From assembly GCF_000003855.2 (NCBI RefSeq), contig NW_003101669.1, forward strand, positions 551,740-615,739: a stretch of 64,000 nt of DNA, in the 5' to 3' direction. The stretch is from Blastomyces gilchristii SLH14081. Lineage: Eukaryota > Ascomycota > Eurotiomycetes > Onygenales > Ajellomycetaceae. Positions 1-10,721 of the stretch are shown here, one piece after another. How positions within the stretch are numbered: the stretch's first letter is position 1; each line of letters opens with the position of its first letter. Position numbers and translations under genes: made by a program. The notes beneath the pieces are model-generated. The model saw nothing but the letters and a program-made list of their open reading frames with translations, did no database searches and was not told where the DNA came from.

Positions 1-3000
1 AAAATAAAAATAATAAAAAAATCAAGATCACAGAGCTACAGTATTCTTAAAATACTTACTTCTCAGAGTCTTTACAATATTTATCATTAACTGTATATCT
101 CTTATAGTAAGAATAACACAGCTGTAATAAGTCATTATCTTAACATTATCTAATAAATAATCAGTATATATCTGTATAAATATGAATTATTAGAAAACAT
201 ACACTTAAAAAGTGTGATCAGAGTGAACTCAGCTGTCACTTGAATAATATTAAGAGTAGAACACTGAAATCAATGATTTCTTTTATCAATTTCATGAATA
301 AGATGTGTGAAGATAGTCTTGAGAAATATAAGATTCTCTGACTTCTGATAAAAACAGATCTCACAGAGAGACTCTATTTTCATAATATCAGAGACTGAGT
401 GTTATTAAAAAGTATTACTTTCATATAATACATATACACTTACTGCAGTGATTCACTCTCTGTATATATAACTGAGAGTTATAGCTTTTTCACATCACAC
501 AGCTCTCTCTGAGATGCTGCTGTTGATTTACAACTCACACAGTCTCTCAGTTCAGCATGCACTGTGTGTATACAGTTCTGCATGCTGAGACTGTGTTGAT
601 TATTATAATCTAGTATGATACTTGCTTTTCACAGACTATATTTCATTTGAGAAGAGAGAGAAAGATATGACTATTATTTTATTAAGAAAGAGATAAATAA
701 TTAGTATTATTAAATATAATTTAATTCATCTGTATTTAAAATTTAATTAGTCTATACTCTTTAATTTAAGAATTTCTATAAGTGTTTTAATAGTTTTCAT
801 ATCAGCTTGAACTTAGTGATGAGTTGAAGAAGAAGAGAAAAGAGAGAAGAAAGAAATGAGAATAACTTATCTTTATAATATAAAAACAGAGAATCACTGC
901 AATTATTCTCTCTAGTAATAAAGATCTGTTTTCTACATGTATTTCTAATATAGATTATATAATAAATGCATACAAAGAATATCAATAGTGTATGCATTGA
1001 ATGAAGATAATATTACTATGTAACACTGTAGCTGTTTCTGTACATCTCTGAAAGCTGTTAATAGTTTCTTTATCTCTTTATATTTGATAAGTTAATAATA
1101 TATTCTGATACACTTCTTCTTTCATTATTATCATCATTATTATCATCATTATTATTATTATTATCATTATCATTATTATCATTATTATTATCATTATTAT
1201 TATATCATTGCCTGTTTTCATCTCTCTCTTAACACTCATTAAAACTAATTATATCATTCTTCTTCAAATATTCTGCAGTTCTGTGAATCATCAAGGTGCA
1301 TGAGTGCTGTCACAGATTGAAGAGAGAGAAGAAGAAGATATTAAAGTATGAGAAGACAGATTGTAAGATATATTATAATACCTTAAAGAGACTCTGTAAG
1401 AAAGTAAAATAATAATGATTTTAAGTAACACTTCTGATAGATTTAGACTGAACTAAGTATAAAAATAATACAAATAATATCATCTGTGAGAGATTGAAAA
1501 AGAAGACAGTGAAGAGTCTCATACAGTAGTGATAAGATCAGAAGAAGTTCTGAGAATAATTTAAGACTAAGATGAAGAGAGAGAGAGAGAAGAAGAGTAT
1601 TACTATAAATAAGTAGTAATAGAAGAAGATTAAGAAGATATTAAAGTAAGAGATAAAGAAGTCAAAACTGATAAGTTTTTTATTAAAAGATAATAATTTT
1701 TAATAACACTTCTGTTCTCTAATTGATTAGCAGAAGCTGATAGAGAAGAAGAAGATTAAGGCCTTGTTCAGATCTTGAATGTGCTTCATGATTCAGAATA
1801 TTAAGAAGACAGTTCTGCTCTCTGAGCATGTTAATTCACTTATCACTGAGATAGAACCTGAGACAGCAGATCAGAAAATGCAGGATTTTGAGACACAGAT
1901 TAACCTGGCTGAGAGAGAGTAGCAGAAACCCTTCTCTGAGAAGACAGTAGAGAGAGATTTTGAGATAATTATTATCTCAGATGAGAAGAAGAAGAAGAAG
2001 AATAAAAATAAGAAGTGAATTATAAAGAATAATAAGAAGAATAAGAAAGAGAAGAAAGATAATAAGTAGAAAAAGTTTTTTTCTTTTTATATTAGTTAGT
2101 TATAAGTTTATAACTATTAGTTAATAATTGAAATTAATTTTAAGTTTTCAAAAATTATTGTACAAGTTGTAATCAATTATCAATATCAGAAATAATATAT
2201 ATATATATATTCAACTATCATGTCACTATAATATATAAGTATCAACATTTTTTCAATATTGATATTTATAATATTAATATATTTTTAATGATATTATCTG
2301 ATAATGTAATTTAATAACACTCTCTTTCATAATATTAATATATTTCAAGAAATATGATAGAGATTAATCAAGATTATTTATTTACTTTTATACATCAATA
2401 ATATTCAATCTGAGTTAGTACTAAAATTATAACTAAGCTAAGAAAGAAGATTATTTTCTCTTATATTAATTCTTCTTATACATATCAGTGATCAGTTATT
2501 AAAAATAAATTATTATCTTTTTTAAATTATTATTATATCTTCTGAATTCACTTCTTTCACTTCTTTTACTTCTATTGAAAATTTATAAACTCTTTAAGAA
2601 ATCACTGTGAATTACAAAGTCTATATTATTTACAATTTAATATAGAATACTCTCTTTCAATTATGATAAATAATTACTTTATTCTTTATATCTGATTTCA
2701 AGTTATAAAATTTATAAAAAACTCAACATAAATACTGAGATGAACTATAGAATAATTATTAATAGATTGTATTATAGATTACTAAAGACTTATCTCTCTG
2801 CTATAATCACTGTAACTTCATTCAGAAATATTCATTATAAACTGATTATAGCTCTGAAGAAATTTCTCAACATCTGAAGTTATCAGAATACAGATAATAA
2901 AAGAAAAATAATCAGAAAATTACTACTGAGCTGATAAGTTACTCTATTAAATAATGATTTTTAATAACACTAACTTTCTAATTTGAAGAAAATCATATGA

Positions 3001-5180
3001 AAATAATCATATACTAGTACTCTGATTTTATAACTCTTATCTGATAACTTTTATAAATAATTACTTTATATATATATATCTCTGAATCTTTCTCTTCAAT
3101 TAATTAAAAACTCTGAATTCTGAACACTTCTTTAAATACTTAATTCAAATCTTTATATTTTACATTAATTCTGTCTTCAGTTCAATCTTAAGATACACTA
3201 TAAAGTTAATATACAATATCTAGAATCAGAGTTGAAGAATCATTAAAGAGTGTCTCTCACAGTGAATGTATAAACTAGTATAAATAATCTTACATTTATA
3301 AGAGTTATATGTTATTATATTAATAAGAACTGAACTTATTAAGAGATATTAATTAAATTTAAATCATTAATCAGTAGTTATACTGAGAATTATATAACAG
3401 AGATATTAATAACTGTGATTAAAAATAACTATTAAGATATTAGTCTCAGTCTTCTTACAATTATAACTGATAATACTGTAAATAACTATATTATAATAAA
3501 TAGCTTAGAGTAAAAATTAACTTTGCATTTCTAAAATAATAAATAAGATTATATTTTCTATATTATTTATATAATTCAACTTGTGATATAAACACTGATA
3601 AAGAATCTTAATATCAAGATAAAGAATAATAAGATAGCTGATTCTTGAGATAAGAATGAGATGAAAGTGATTACTTAAGTAACTTTTATATTCACTTTAT
3701 AAAAGATAATATTTTTTTAATAATACTTTTTAATATTGTTTTTTAATAATGCTTTTTAATAATACTACTGTTAATTTTAAATAGATTAACTAATAATTTA
3801 AATATTACAGATTTAAAACATTGCTAATATAATTTATATCTTCTTTAAATAATAATAATAATTTTATAATATTCAATAAATAAATAAATCAGTTATATCA
3901 CTGAATATAATACAGAATATTAGAATATAATAAAGTTTAATATATAAGATAACTATTCAGACTCTTTAATTATATTAGATAATTAATTATTAAGTGTAAT
4001 ACTCTGATTAGAAAAAGATTCAGATATTGAAACTTTCTAATATAAAATAAACTCAGTTAAAATATATAATTAATTTACTATTTTAGTTTTATAAGATAAT
4101 AAAGACAGTCTTAATCACTTATATATTAATACTGCAGTCAGTCTGATAAGTGTATAACAGTTTATTTACTCATCTTAAGAAGCAGTTGAATCACTTAAAA
4201 AGAAATTCAGTCTGAGATAATGCTATAGTATAGACTATTATTACTGTAAGAAATAAACTAATATATTATTATAGTAAAACTGAACAATCTTTTACAGAGT
4301 ACTATATTATAGCAGCTCTACTAGATCTCTCTTATTAAGTTAATATCTACACTTCTCAAGATTGAATAGAGAAGAAATGAGACTTATATATTAAATTAAT
4401 CTAAGACTACTATAATATCAACTATCAGAGATTTGAATAAGCAGATATTAAAGATATAAAGACAGTGAAATACAATTCTCTAGTAAATAATAATCTTTAA
4501 TAACACTTTATATTATATAGAACTATAATACTAACTTTGAAACAGAACTTATATATATTGATTATAACTGAAAATCAGATAAAACTATATACTTATAAAA
4601 CTGAATTTAACTGCTATCTTCAAGATAATTTAATAAATTTATATATTAAATCAATTCTAGAGTTATAAAAAATTGTTGAGAGTATATATTCAACTATTAC
4701 ACTGATAATATATAATATTCTGATAATTTCATTAATAAAGATAAAAATGAAGTGAAAGTTCAACTTAAGCTGAGATATTTATTACTATCACTGAAGACAA
4801 TTATAAGAAGAAATAATTAAGAAACTCATGATTATAAAATATAAAATTATCAGACAGTTTAATATCTCTGATTACAGTATATCAGAAAAGTGTAGTTTTT
4901 ATAAGAAAGTGAAGAATAAACTTGTATAAGAATATATTTAGTTATTTCATAAGCATTATTAATAATTATTATTAAATTCTGATTATATAAGTAATCACTG
5001 AATGAACTGAATGAGACTGAATTTAATCTTCAGTCTCAGTCTTATTCTGATTTTAAAAGAATGATTATTTTTCACAGTTTATTCTGAGAAATTACTCTCA
5101 TTTCACTGTTCTTGAATTAAATCTGATTATTTTTCACATCATTTCTCTCAGAAATGATTCATTTTCAGATTTTTTTAAGA
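1..5180. repeat. Eroded AT-rich repeat, probable large hAT-family relic
   Basis: This stretch is very AT-rich with almost no CG, CC or GG dinucleotides and no surviving long ORF. Bases 1 to about 870 reappear in inverted orientation at about 57969-58836. There they lie between a hAT-type left end (57681) and right end (59272). Here the matching left end, inverted, lies at 5270. I infer that 1-5270 is part of a larger member of the same family whose other end lies outside the window. A weak coding trace (plus strand, about 1741-2060) reads as an acidic stretch followed by a lysine-rich run, but I cannot name it. No transposase motif is recognisable. Confidence 0.45.
1118..1209. repeat. ATT/ATC trinucleotide microsatellite
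   Basis: About 90 bases are made almost only of ATT and ATC triplets in irregular order. It lies in the mutated repeat and has no coding sense. Confidence 0.85.
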
Positions 5181-5186
5181 CTTGGT

Positions 5187-5270
5187 CCTGGTGAGACTCA
5201 TGCTAAGAAATGTATGAGACCAGACCAAATGGGATCAAATGTGAAATTCATGGTCCCGGCGGCCAGTCTA
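5187..5270 (-). mobile_element. hAT left terminal fragment (inverted)
   Basis: The segment matches the left end of the 506-bp MITEs in this window read on the minus strand and ends in the terminal inverted repeat CAGTCTA. It keeps GG and CC pairs (for example GGTCCCGGCGG), so it is less mutated than other copies. The preceding bases (about 5183-5192) look like a piece of the opposite end, so the element is rearranged internally. The eight bases after it are ATGATTAC. Confidence 0.7.
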
Positions 5271-5278
5271 ATGATTAC

Positions 5279-5555
5279 TGACTGACAGAGCTTGAAATGT
5301 AAGAATAAATACTTATAGATAATTATTTAAGTATTTACAGCTTAGTATGATATATACTATTAACTACTAAAAGTATTCACAGTAGAAAGATAAAATATAG
5401 AGATTAAATGTATAATAGTATTCAAGCTGAGTTATGAATAGTATTTGCAAACTCCAGTCTATATAGTTGTGTGTAGCCAAGGGCTGCTAATCCTATTGAT
5501 TACATAAGAGATAGGAATAGGGGTAAAGGATCCGCGAGGAGCGGGATTTCTTACA
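5279..5555 (-). mobile_element. Truncated LTR-A element: one 258-bp LTR plus 19 internal bases
   Basis: The LTR at 5298-5555 has the same 258-bp length and termini (TGTAAG to CTTACA) as the LTRs at 26897-27154 and 34090-34347. The 19 bases before it match the internal sequence that adjoins the 5' LTR of LTR-A copy 1, so this is not a clean solo LTR. The rest of the element was lost. The right part still carries GGGG and CGCG motifs and is clearly less mutated than the left part. Confidence 0.8.
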
Positions 5556-5576
5556 CACAGTCACACAGTCAGTCTA
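5556..5576 (+). mobile_element. hAT right terminal inverted repeat fragment
   Basis: Directly after the LTR are the last 21 bases of the hAT right end, ending CAGTCTA and followed by ATGATAAC. That octamer differs at one base from the octamer after the other hAT end at 5270. Confidence 0.65.
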
Positions 5577-5584
5577 ATGATAAC

Positions 5585-5805
5585 TATAAATCACTTTATA
5601 GATGGAATTATCACACTCTGGAGAAGCCTGCACTTCTCACTGATTTTTAGACATGCTATCAGATGTGATTCAAAGGTTGCTTAAGCCAGCATAAGATTAC
5701 AGGCGTACACCGGCTCCTTATATGTAAATTAATTAGTGGCCGCTAGAGCCCCTTTACATTCGTAAGCGTATTCGGAAGCGGCCGTGTTATTATCCGGCGG
5801 CCGTA
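5585..5805 (+). repeat. Repeat shared (inverted) with 62622-62840, possibly coding
   Basis: About 220 bases match 62622-62840 on the opposite strand at clearly recognisable identity, including NotI-like GCGGCCG near the end. Read from the ATG at 5602 it gives a peptide beginning MELSHS, interrupted by stops. The inverted copy keeps a 67-codon frame with the same beginning. The parallel reading suggests a decayed coding exon of an unidentified repeated gene or transposon. It marks the left border of the gene island. Confidence 0.5.
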
Positions 5806-6396
5806 GTTACTCAATCAGAATCAGTGTAACCTTTAAAATTGAAATCTTTCACATCAGCGGTATACTGAATGAAGTAGTCTGTGTTGTTTAATGCCTCTAT
5901 CTCAAATTTGAGAGTCTGTACATTTATCAACCAATTCTATCTTACCTTCTTGGCCTTTTTACTGAGTGTTTTTATCCATAAGAGACTGACTGCTAACGCC
6001 TTACTGTTCATTCCATAAGGATCTCCTGCCTCCACTGAAACCTCTGTTCTTTTAATATTAGCTGCTAGGCTGAAGTCACTTTCCTCCTCGCCATCCCCTC
6101 ACCAGCTCCTTCGCCATTCCTATCGTCACCTCCTCAACATGATCGGCCCACAAATGTAGCAGTGTCCTTTGCAACGGTCTTCTCGTGGTCACACTCTTCG
6201 TATTCATGATCATGTCTATCTAAGGGCGGTGTGCCGGGTGTGCCGTTCGCACCTACCGTGGAGAGATTTTTGGTGCAGTTCCTTCAGTGGCGGCATCCTT
6301 CACTGGGATTCTGCGAGTTTCTTCTCTCAGTTCCAACCCGACGACATCTCCCTCATTGACTGAAAACAGATACACTCCTTTGCATTGCGCCCGCTT
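5806..6396. other. Island sequence with no recognised gene
   Basis: Composition is balanced and unlike the mutated repeats. Short open frames on both strands (such as 6169-6363 plus) overlap each other, match no family I know and lack support. A pyrimidine-rich stretch at about 6080-6130 could be promoter or untranslated sequence. Confidence 0.5.
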
Positions 6397-6467
6397 GACG
6401 GGCGACGTAAAAGATGGAAGACGGGTGACCTGGATGACGGGTGACTTGAAAGACGGACGACCTAGAC
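6397..6467. repeat. Minisatellite, 16-bp unit
   Basis: Three contiguous 16-base units (6420-6435, 6436-6451, 6452-6467) start with GACGGGTGAC or GACGGACGAC. A fourth, diverged unit lies at 6397-6412, separated by seven bases. The array crosses small overlapping frames on both strands, so no coding role can be assigned. Confidence 0.75.
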
Positions 6468-6903
6468 AAGAGTGGAAAACCAAGCGTCCTTAGTAGTGGG
6501 CATAGACTTGCCATCGATATCTCCGGCCCTTCCCAATGCCAACTAGGCTTTCTTTGCAGCGGAGAAGGTGGGAGAATACACTGGCATACATGCTAACGAT
6601 CCGCACAATTATGGATGAAGTTTGCATGTAGCAGCTTTTTTGAGCGTGGTTGTGGGGGTTGGCGGTGGATTTTGATTATGGTCTATGGGATCTGCCCATT
6701 ACTATGTTTCCTTTCTCTTGTCAACCATGTATTCTCAAGGACATGAGACTTTAGAACATCCATATCAATGAGGTGCTTCTGACCATCTGTCTATCCTTCT
6801 TGCTGCCTGTCATCCAATGCTTTTGTTGCGCTGCCGAGCCAATGAGGCTGTGATCCTACTTTTGCCTTGCCAGGACCTTCGACTTTTCTTGACTTTCGAA
6901 CGC
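6468..6903. other. 3' flank of the ASCH gene, no recognised gene
   Basis: Normal-composition DNA downstream of the minus-strand ASCH gene. I see no supported coding frame. It probably contains that gene's 3' untranslated region and terminator, but no clear poly(A) signal can be fixed. Confidence 0.4.
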
Positions 6904-7554
6904 CTAAGCGATGTCGCGACCGGGGAGTAGGGGTGGACTGATGTGAGGCTGGGAGGCATAGTTGTCAGAACAGCCACAGTGAGAAAGTCTTTCCATAGTG
7001 GCAAACTTACTATTATGCTTTTGACCCTTGACTATCCCTCTGGGTTGGACTTGGTTCTTTTCTTGATTCGGTTCAATCTCCAGATTGCTAGAGTGCCCTG
7101 GTACCCGCCGACTCGAAGTGGACTCGAAAACCAGACTTAACGGCAAGGCACTCAGAGCTTGATCCATGGCGTCTTTGACATAGCAGTACTTCTGAGGAGG
7201 GCCATTGAGCCAGCCATTCTGCTTCAAATCACTCAAGGAAATAATCTTCGGCAGTGCCTCTAACTTTTGAATCTCGTAGGCATACCTAGCTAGGTGCTCC
7301 AACTTGCCTTGGTCGAACTCATCATTCCGGAGGCCACTAGAATCGCGGATCTCACCCGGCTGCTTGCCAGCACTGATAGTGGCAACATATTTAATGGCTG
7401 ATGCAGGGCTTGTCTCGTAGATCCAGAGTCGTTTGATATGTGGTGGGAGAAGGTACTTCCGGAATTCATGGTTTTTGACACGGAGAACAATATTCGCAAC
7501 GTGTTGAGGATGAAGTGCGATAACAATATCACTCTTGAAGCCTCTCGTTGCCAT
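6904..7554 (-). CDS. ASCH-domain (PUA-like fold) protein
   Basis: A 216-residue intact frame whose first 125 or so residues fit the ASCH/PUA-like superfamily. In order: an initial strand with a histidine-rich turn (ALHPQHV, residues 13-19), the family-typical short block ending in HEFRKY (29-34), then basic residues and the strand LWIYETSP (43-50), a small-domain strand (AIKYVATISAG), and the closing segment with GPPQKYCYV. ASCH domains are PUA-like beta-barrels proposed to bind RNA or modified nucleotides; catalytic activity is known only for some bacterial members, so no reaction is assigned. The last 90 residues are low-complexity and may be a disordered tail or a misread intron. The ATG at 7552-7554 starts just before the conserved region, and no upstream in-frame extension is needed. 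It is divergent from the synthetase-like gene at 8632. Family call fairly firm; function unknown. Confidence 0.72.
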   Translation of the reverse strand: MATRGFKSDIVIALHPQHVANIVLRVKNHEFRKYLLPPHIKRLWIYETSPASAIKYVATISAGKQPGEIRDSSGLRNDEFDQGKLEHLARYAYEIQKLEALPKIISLSDLKQNGWLNGPPQKYCYVKDAMDQALSALPLSLVFESTSSRRVPGHSSNLEIEPNQEKNQVQPRGIVKGQKHNSKFATMERLSHCGCSDNYASQPHISPPLLPGRDIA

Positions 7555-8631
7555 CGAAACAATTGACAGAGTGGATGAGAAAATCGTGACTGGTGGGAGA
7601 ACGCGTCAGGTTGGAATCACGGTTGGAATCTCGCGAACAGACAGTAGTGACCACCAATTCCTCACTTCAATCCTACCTTAGGTAACTTACCTCGTTCAAT
7701 CAACTCACGCTAAGCCTATTTGGAAAGAATGGTGCAAGCGCCTCGGCGCAGAGATTTCCCCTTAACACTCTTACTATTATGTAGTTAACTTAGTTAGAAA
7801 CCATCAAAGATTAATCAGTGGCTAAAAGATCAGTATCATCATCATCATAATCATATAGAAGAGTAAGAAAGGAGAAAACCAAAAGACTAACTCTCAGCGT
7901 TGTGTGTGGAAGAACCAGATTCTGATCCTATGATTAGCAAAAATGAAAGACCAAGGTTTAAGAGACCATCAAGTAGAACGTAACATGTTTGGTTCAAGTT
8001 CCTGTTACAAATTAGTCATTATACTTACCCAAAGCTTTAAGAGACAAGTTAATAGACATTCTGTTGATTCGTCATTCGTTCTATCATCCAGTTCGCCGCT
8101 GATTGCTCAGCCATGAGGTTCAAGTCTAAATCGCCTCAAGCATTCTCAGATAGCAGTGCTGCATTACAGCCCAATAAGATAATTGCGAGCGAGTCGCGGT
8201 AGGTGTGAGGGTCAATACACAGGCTGGTCCGTCATGAGGATATATGTCCTCTGCGTCCGCGGGGACCGGGGACGATGTCTGAATTGAGAGATGGAGAAGT
8301 AGACATGTCATCCTGTAAGACCCCCGTCTCAGCGCCTCTTTCGTTCATTCTCTGTCTGCCCCCTTCTCTGGCTCATCACCTACGGCGTAGGTGACACGGC
8401 AGCGAGCAGACTATTGATGCTTCCGTACGACAAGCATGAATGAGTTGCTTCAGTGAGCTCAAGCATGGAAGAGCATAGAAGCTCCGAAGGGGGTTTATAA
8501 GGCGAGTCCTCCCGGGCTCCGTTGCCCGTTTCCTTTCCTTCTTCATGTTTGAACTTCTCGTGAACCTGTACCTAGCCTTAGTGGAACAAATACTAGCAAT
8601 ATCGCTACTCAGTGTCAACTGGATTGGCACC
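7555..8631. promoter_or_regulatory. Divergent intergenic region, about 1.1 kb
   Basis: This space separates the divergent ASCH and synthetase-like genes and probably holds both promoters. It includes a short CATCAT run at about 7837-7855 and a TATA-like TTTATAAGG at 8494-8502, about 130 bases before the chosen start at 8632. A pyrimidine-rich stretch at 8528-8545 is typical of fungal core promoters. Small frames here (such as 8126-8311 minus) are not supported as genes. Confidence 0.45.
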
Positions 8632-9735
8632 ATGGATTACACCCTTCCTCACGATGGTATTGGGCACTACCCCTTGGGAGCTGGGTCATACTATTTCCGA
8701 GACGACCTCATCGGCTGGATTCGCACCCACATCGCCGAGACACAGATCAATATTTTTATCGGCGCGCAACCGAACTCCTCTCCTCACATAGGCAACATAA
8801 CAAACATAGCAACAGCCTTTGCACTGGGTCAGCACTTGCAGAGAGCTGGGAAGATTGTTTGCGTATACTTTGACTCAGTTGACACTGCCCCAGCACCGGA
8901 ACTAGATAGCAATCTTCAAATCAACGGGGTCCTGTACCAGAGAAGTCTCCGCTGGAGGGGCGTCGACAAAACATATCTTTGCCAATTCAATGAAATCCTC
9001 AAGGCATTCTCTCGAGTCTCAGGTGTTGCTTATACAGTGAGAATGCAAGCGGACATTCTAAGCAGCAGCACAGCCCTCGAGAATCTCCGTGAGATCATAT
9101 CGCAGCACTGCCAGCTTGGTGCGCTATTCTCGCCCAAGAACGGCTGCATTGGAGTGAGAGCGGCTTGCCCCAACCATGCGTGTGGGCTAGCTGACAAGGC
9201 GGGAATTCGGAATCGGTACTTGGAGGACTGTATTGAATTTCACTGCCCAACACACGGCAACTTTGCGCTGAGCCTTCGTGACCCGCAGCAGACGGCGAAG
9301 CTGGAGCTCAACACACCAATGCGAAACCTGCTTCGCAATCAGCTCTTTTGCAGCGACCCAGCCGCGCACTGGATCCAGGTCATTGGCGCCGACTACGCCG
9401 GCTTCTATCAGGAGCAGCTTCTATGGCGCCCACTCGCCACCACCTCGGCCGGCAAGCCTCCCATCATACTTTACAGCCCTGCAATCCTGGATTGGTCGGG
9501 CGCGAAGCTCTCCAAGAGTCTGTATGTCGAGCGAGACGCATACAAGTACCTATCAAATACCCACCTGAGGTATATGCTGAGCTATGATCTCTTGGCAGCC
9601 AGCGAGTTTACCCTCGAAATTGTCTATCACGTTTGTAGCGACTGGATCGACCAACCACACAAACTCTTTCGAGCATACTCAATCTACTATCTCCACGATC
9701 TACTGACTGCCGCCAAGGATGCAACCTCCAGCTGA
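8632..9735 (+). CDS. Class I aminoacyl-tRNA-synthetase-like protein lacking an anticodon-binding domain
   Basis: A 367-residue intact frame with a class I synthetase Rossmann core. The HIGH signature reads PHIGN (HIGN at residues 52-55), after a strand ending FIGAQPNSS. The KMSKS signature reads KLSKS (292-296). Between them are CPNHACG and a CPTHG motif, which could form a zinc-binding insertion. The segment VIGADYAGFYQEQLL fits the region that binds the adenylate. The layout and HIGN spelling recall class I lysyl-tRNA synthetase, but only about 70 residues follow KLSKS, so the alpha-helical anticodon-binding domain of that family is missing. It may be an aminoacyl-adenylate or aminoacyl-transfer paralog rather than a translation enzyme; that is inference. 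I chose the ATG at 8632 because it lies in a strong context (CACCATGG). An in-frame ATG at 8545 would add 29 hydrophobic residues but has a poor context. No intron is needed. Divergent from the ASCH gene. Confidence 0.75.
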   Translation: MDYTLPHDGIGHYPLGAGSYYFRDDLIGWIRTHIAETQINIFIGAQPNSSPHIGNITNIATAFALGQHLQRAGKIVCVYFDSVDTAPAPELDSNLQINGVLYQRSLRWRGVDKTYLCQFNEILKAFSRVSGVAYTVRMQADILSSSTALENLREIISQHCQLGALFSPKNGCIGVRAACPNHACGLADKAGIRNRYLEDCIEFHCPTHGNFALSLRDPQQTAKLELNTPMRNLLRNQLFCSDPAAHWIQVIGADYAGFYQEQLLWRPLATTSAGKPPIILYSPAILDWSGAKLSKSLYVERDAYKYLSNTHLRYMLSYDLLAASEFTLEIVYHVCSDWIDQPHKLFRAYSIYYLHDLLTAAKDATSS

Positions 9736-10721
9736 AAGCGCGGAGAATACGCCGACTCATGCAGGGATGTGTCACTGATGGAAGTTAGTTTGAGTTCCAT
9801 ATCTCATCAGCCAGAGGTGCCCAAAGCCTTTATGGCTTTAGAAATTAAACTTGTCCCCTTTTTATATTAATTTGCTTGTTCTTCATCTCATTGCTGTGGC
9901 AAGACTCACGCTGAAAAATATAACAATCAAATGCCAATAGGGGAGAAAATCTCAAGCTCATGACCCGTTTTATGTAGGAACGCGTGAGATACCAAAGCAA
10001 GCAGCTGATCTCCATGTGGTGTTAGATGAAATGGAACCTGTCACTCCGAAGGTGTTCAATGAGAAAGACGCTACCTCTGCCTACAAGCCCAGGTCATATC
10101 TTTGCGGCGTAGCATGGTCTGAGCACAGGTCAGGAAGGAAAAATGCATGATCAAAATTGAATTGGTGCACGGGACTTGGGGCCTAGGGCTGGAAGTGGGG
10201 TATGAGGGGAATTGAGAACATATCATCTCAGCCAAGCTCTACTGACAGGAGCAGGTGCAGGAAAGAGCTGGACAACAGTATATACTTGGTCAACCTATTG
10301 AAGGGCATAAGATGAGTGATACGCGCCGGGTATGAGCGAACATTTGATTGAGGATGCTCAAAAGGTAAGTACAAGCAAGTTGAAACCACCCAATGAATGG
10401 CCAACATTGGGGATGACTCTCCAACAACCTCCGCCCTGAAGGGACATTATCAGAGGGTTATTTCAGGCTGTTCCATTCACCATGATGCCAACAAAGAGCC
10501 AATATCAATGGCAGGAAAATACCCCCCGATGGCCAGCATTGTAGCACAGACCTCCAGCATTTGTTCTCCTTTTCCACTTTTGTTCATCAACATATGTATG
10601 CAGTTGACATCATGACTGACCATTTGCATTTTGACAATGCAACAAGGCTGCATAACTCGACATGCACTTATATGTGGAGTCACCAGCTGTATTCATGCCT
10701 TTACATTTCTACACCGCTTGA
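9736..10721. other. Downstream region with no recognised gene
   Basis: About 1 kb of balanced composition follows the synthetase-like gene. An open frame of 72 codons at 10397-10615 (plus) has no recognisable family, and overlapping minus-strand frames are of similar length. The T-rich stretch at about 9855-9870 could be part of the 3' end region of the upstream gene. Confidence 0.4.

Noticed and set aside
1118..1209. CRISPR-like array
   Set aside because: It is a simple ATT/ATC microsatellite without spacers; no other regularly spaced repeat array exists in the window.
8545..8631. In-frame upstream ATG of the synthetase-like gene, adding 29 hydrophobic residues like a signal anchor
   Set aside because: The context of the ATG at 8545 is poor, while 8632 lies in CACCATGG and directly before the conserved region; the extension overlaps the likely promoter/5' UTR.
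9899..9925. Weak likeness of AGACTCACGCTGAAAAAT to the hAT left end
   Set aside because: Only about 15 bases agree and no inverted repeat or octamer duplication is nearby.
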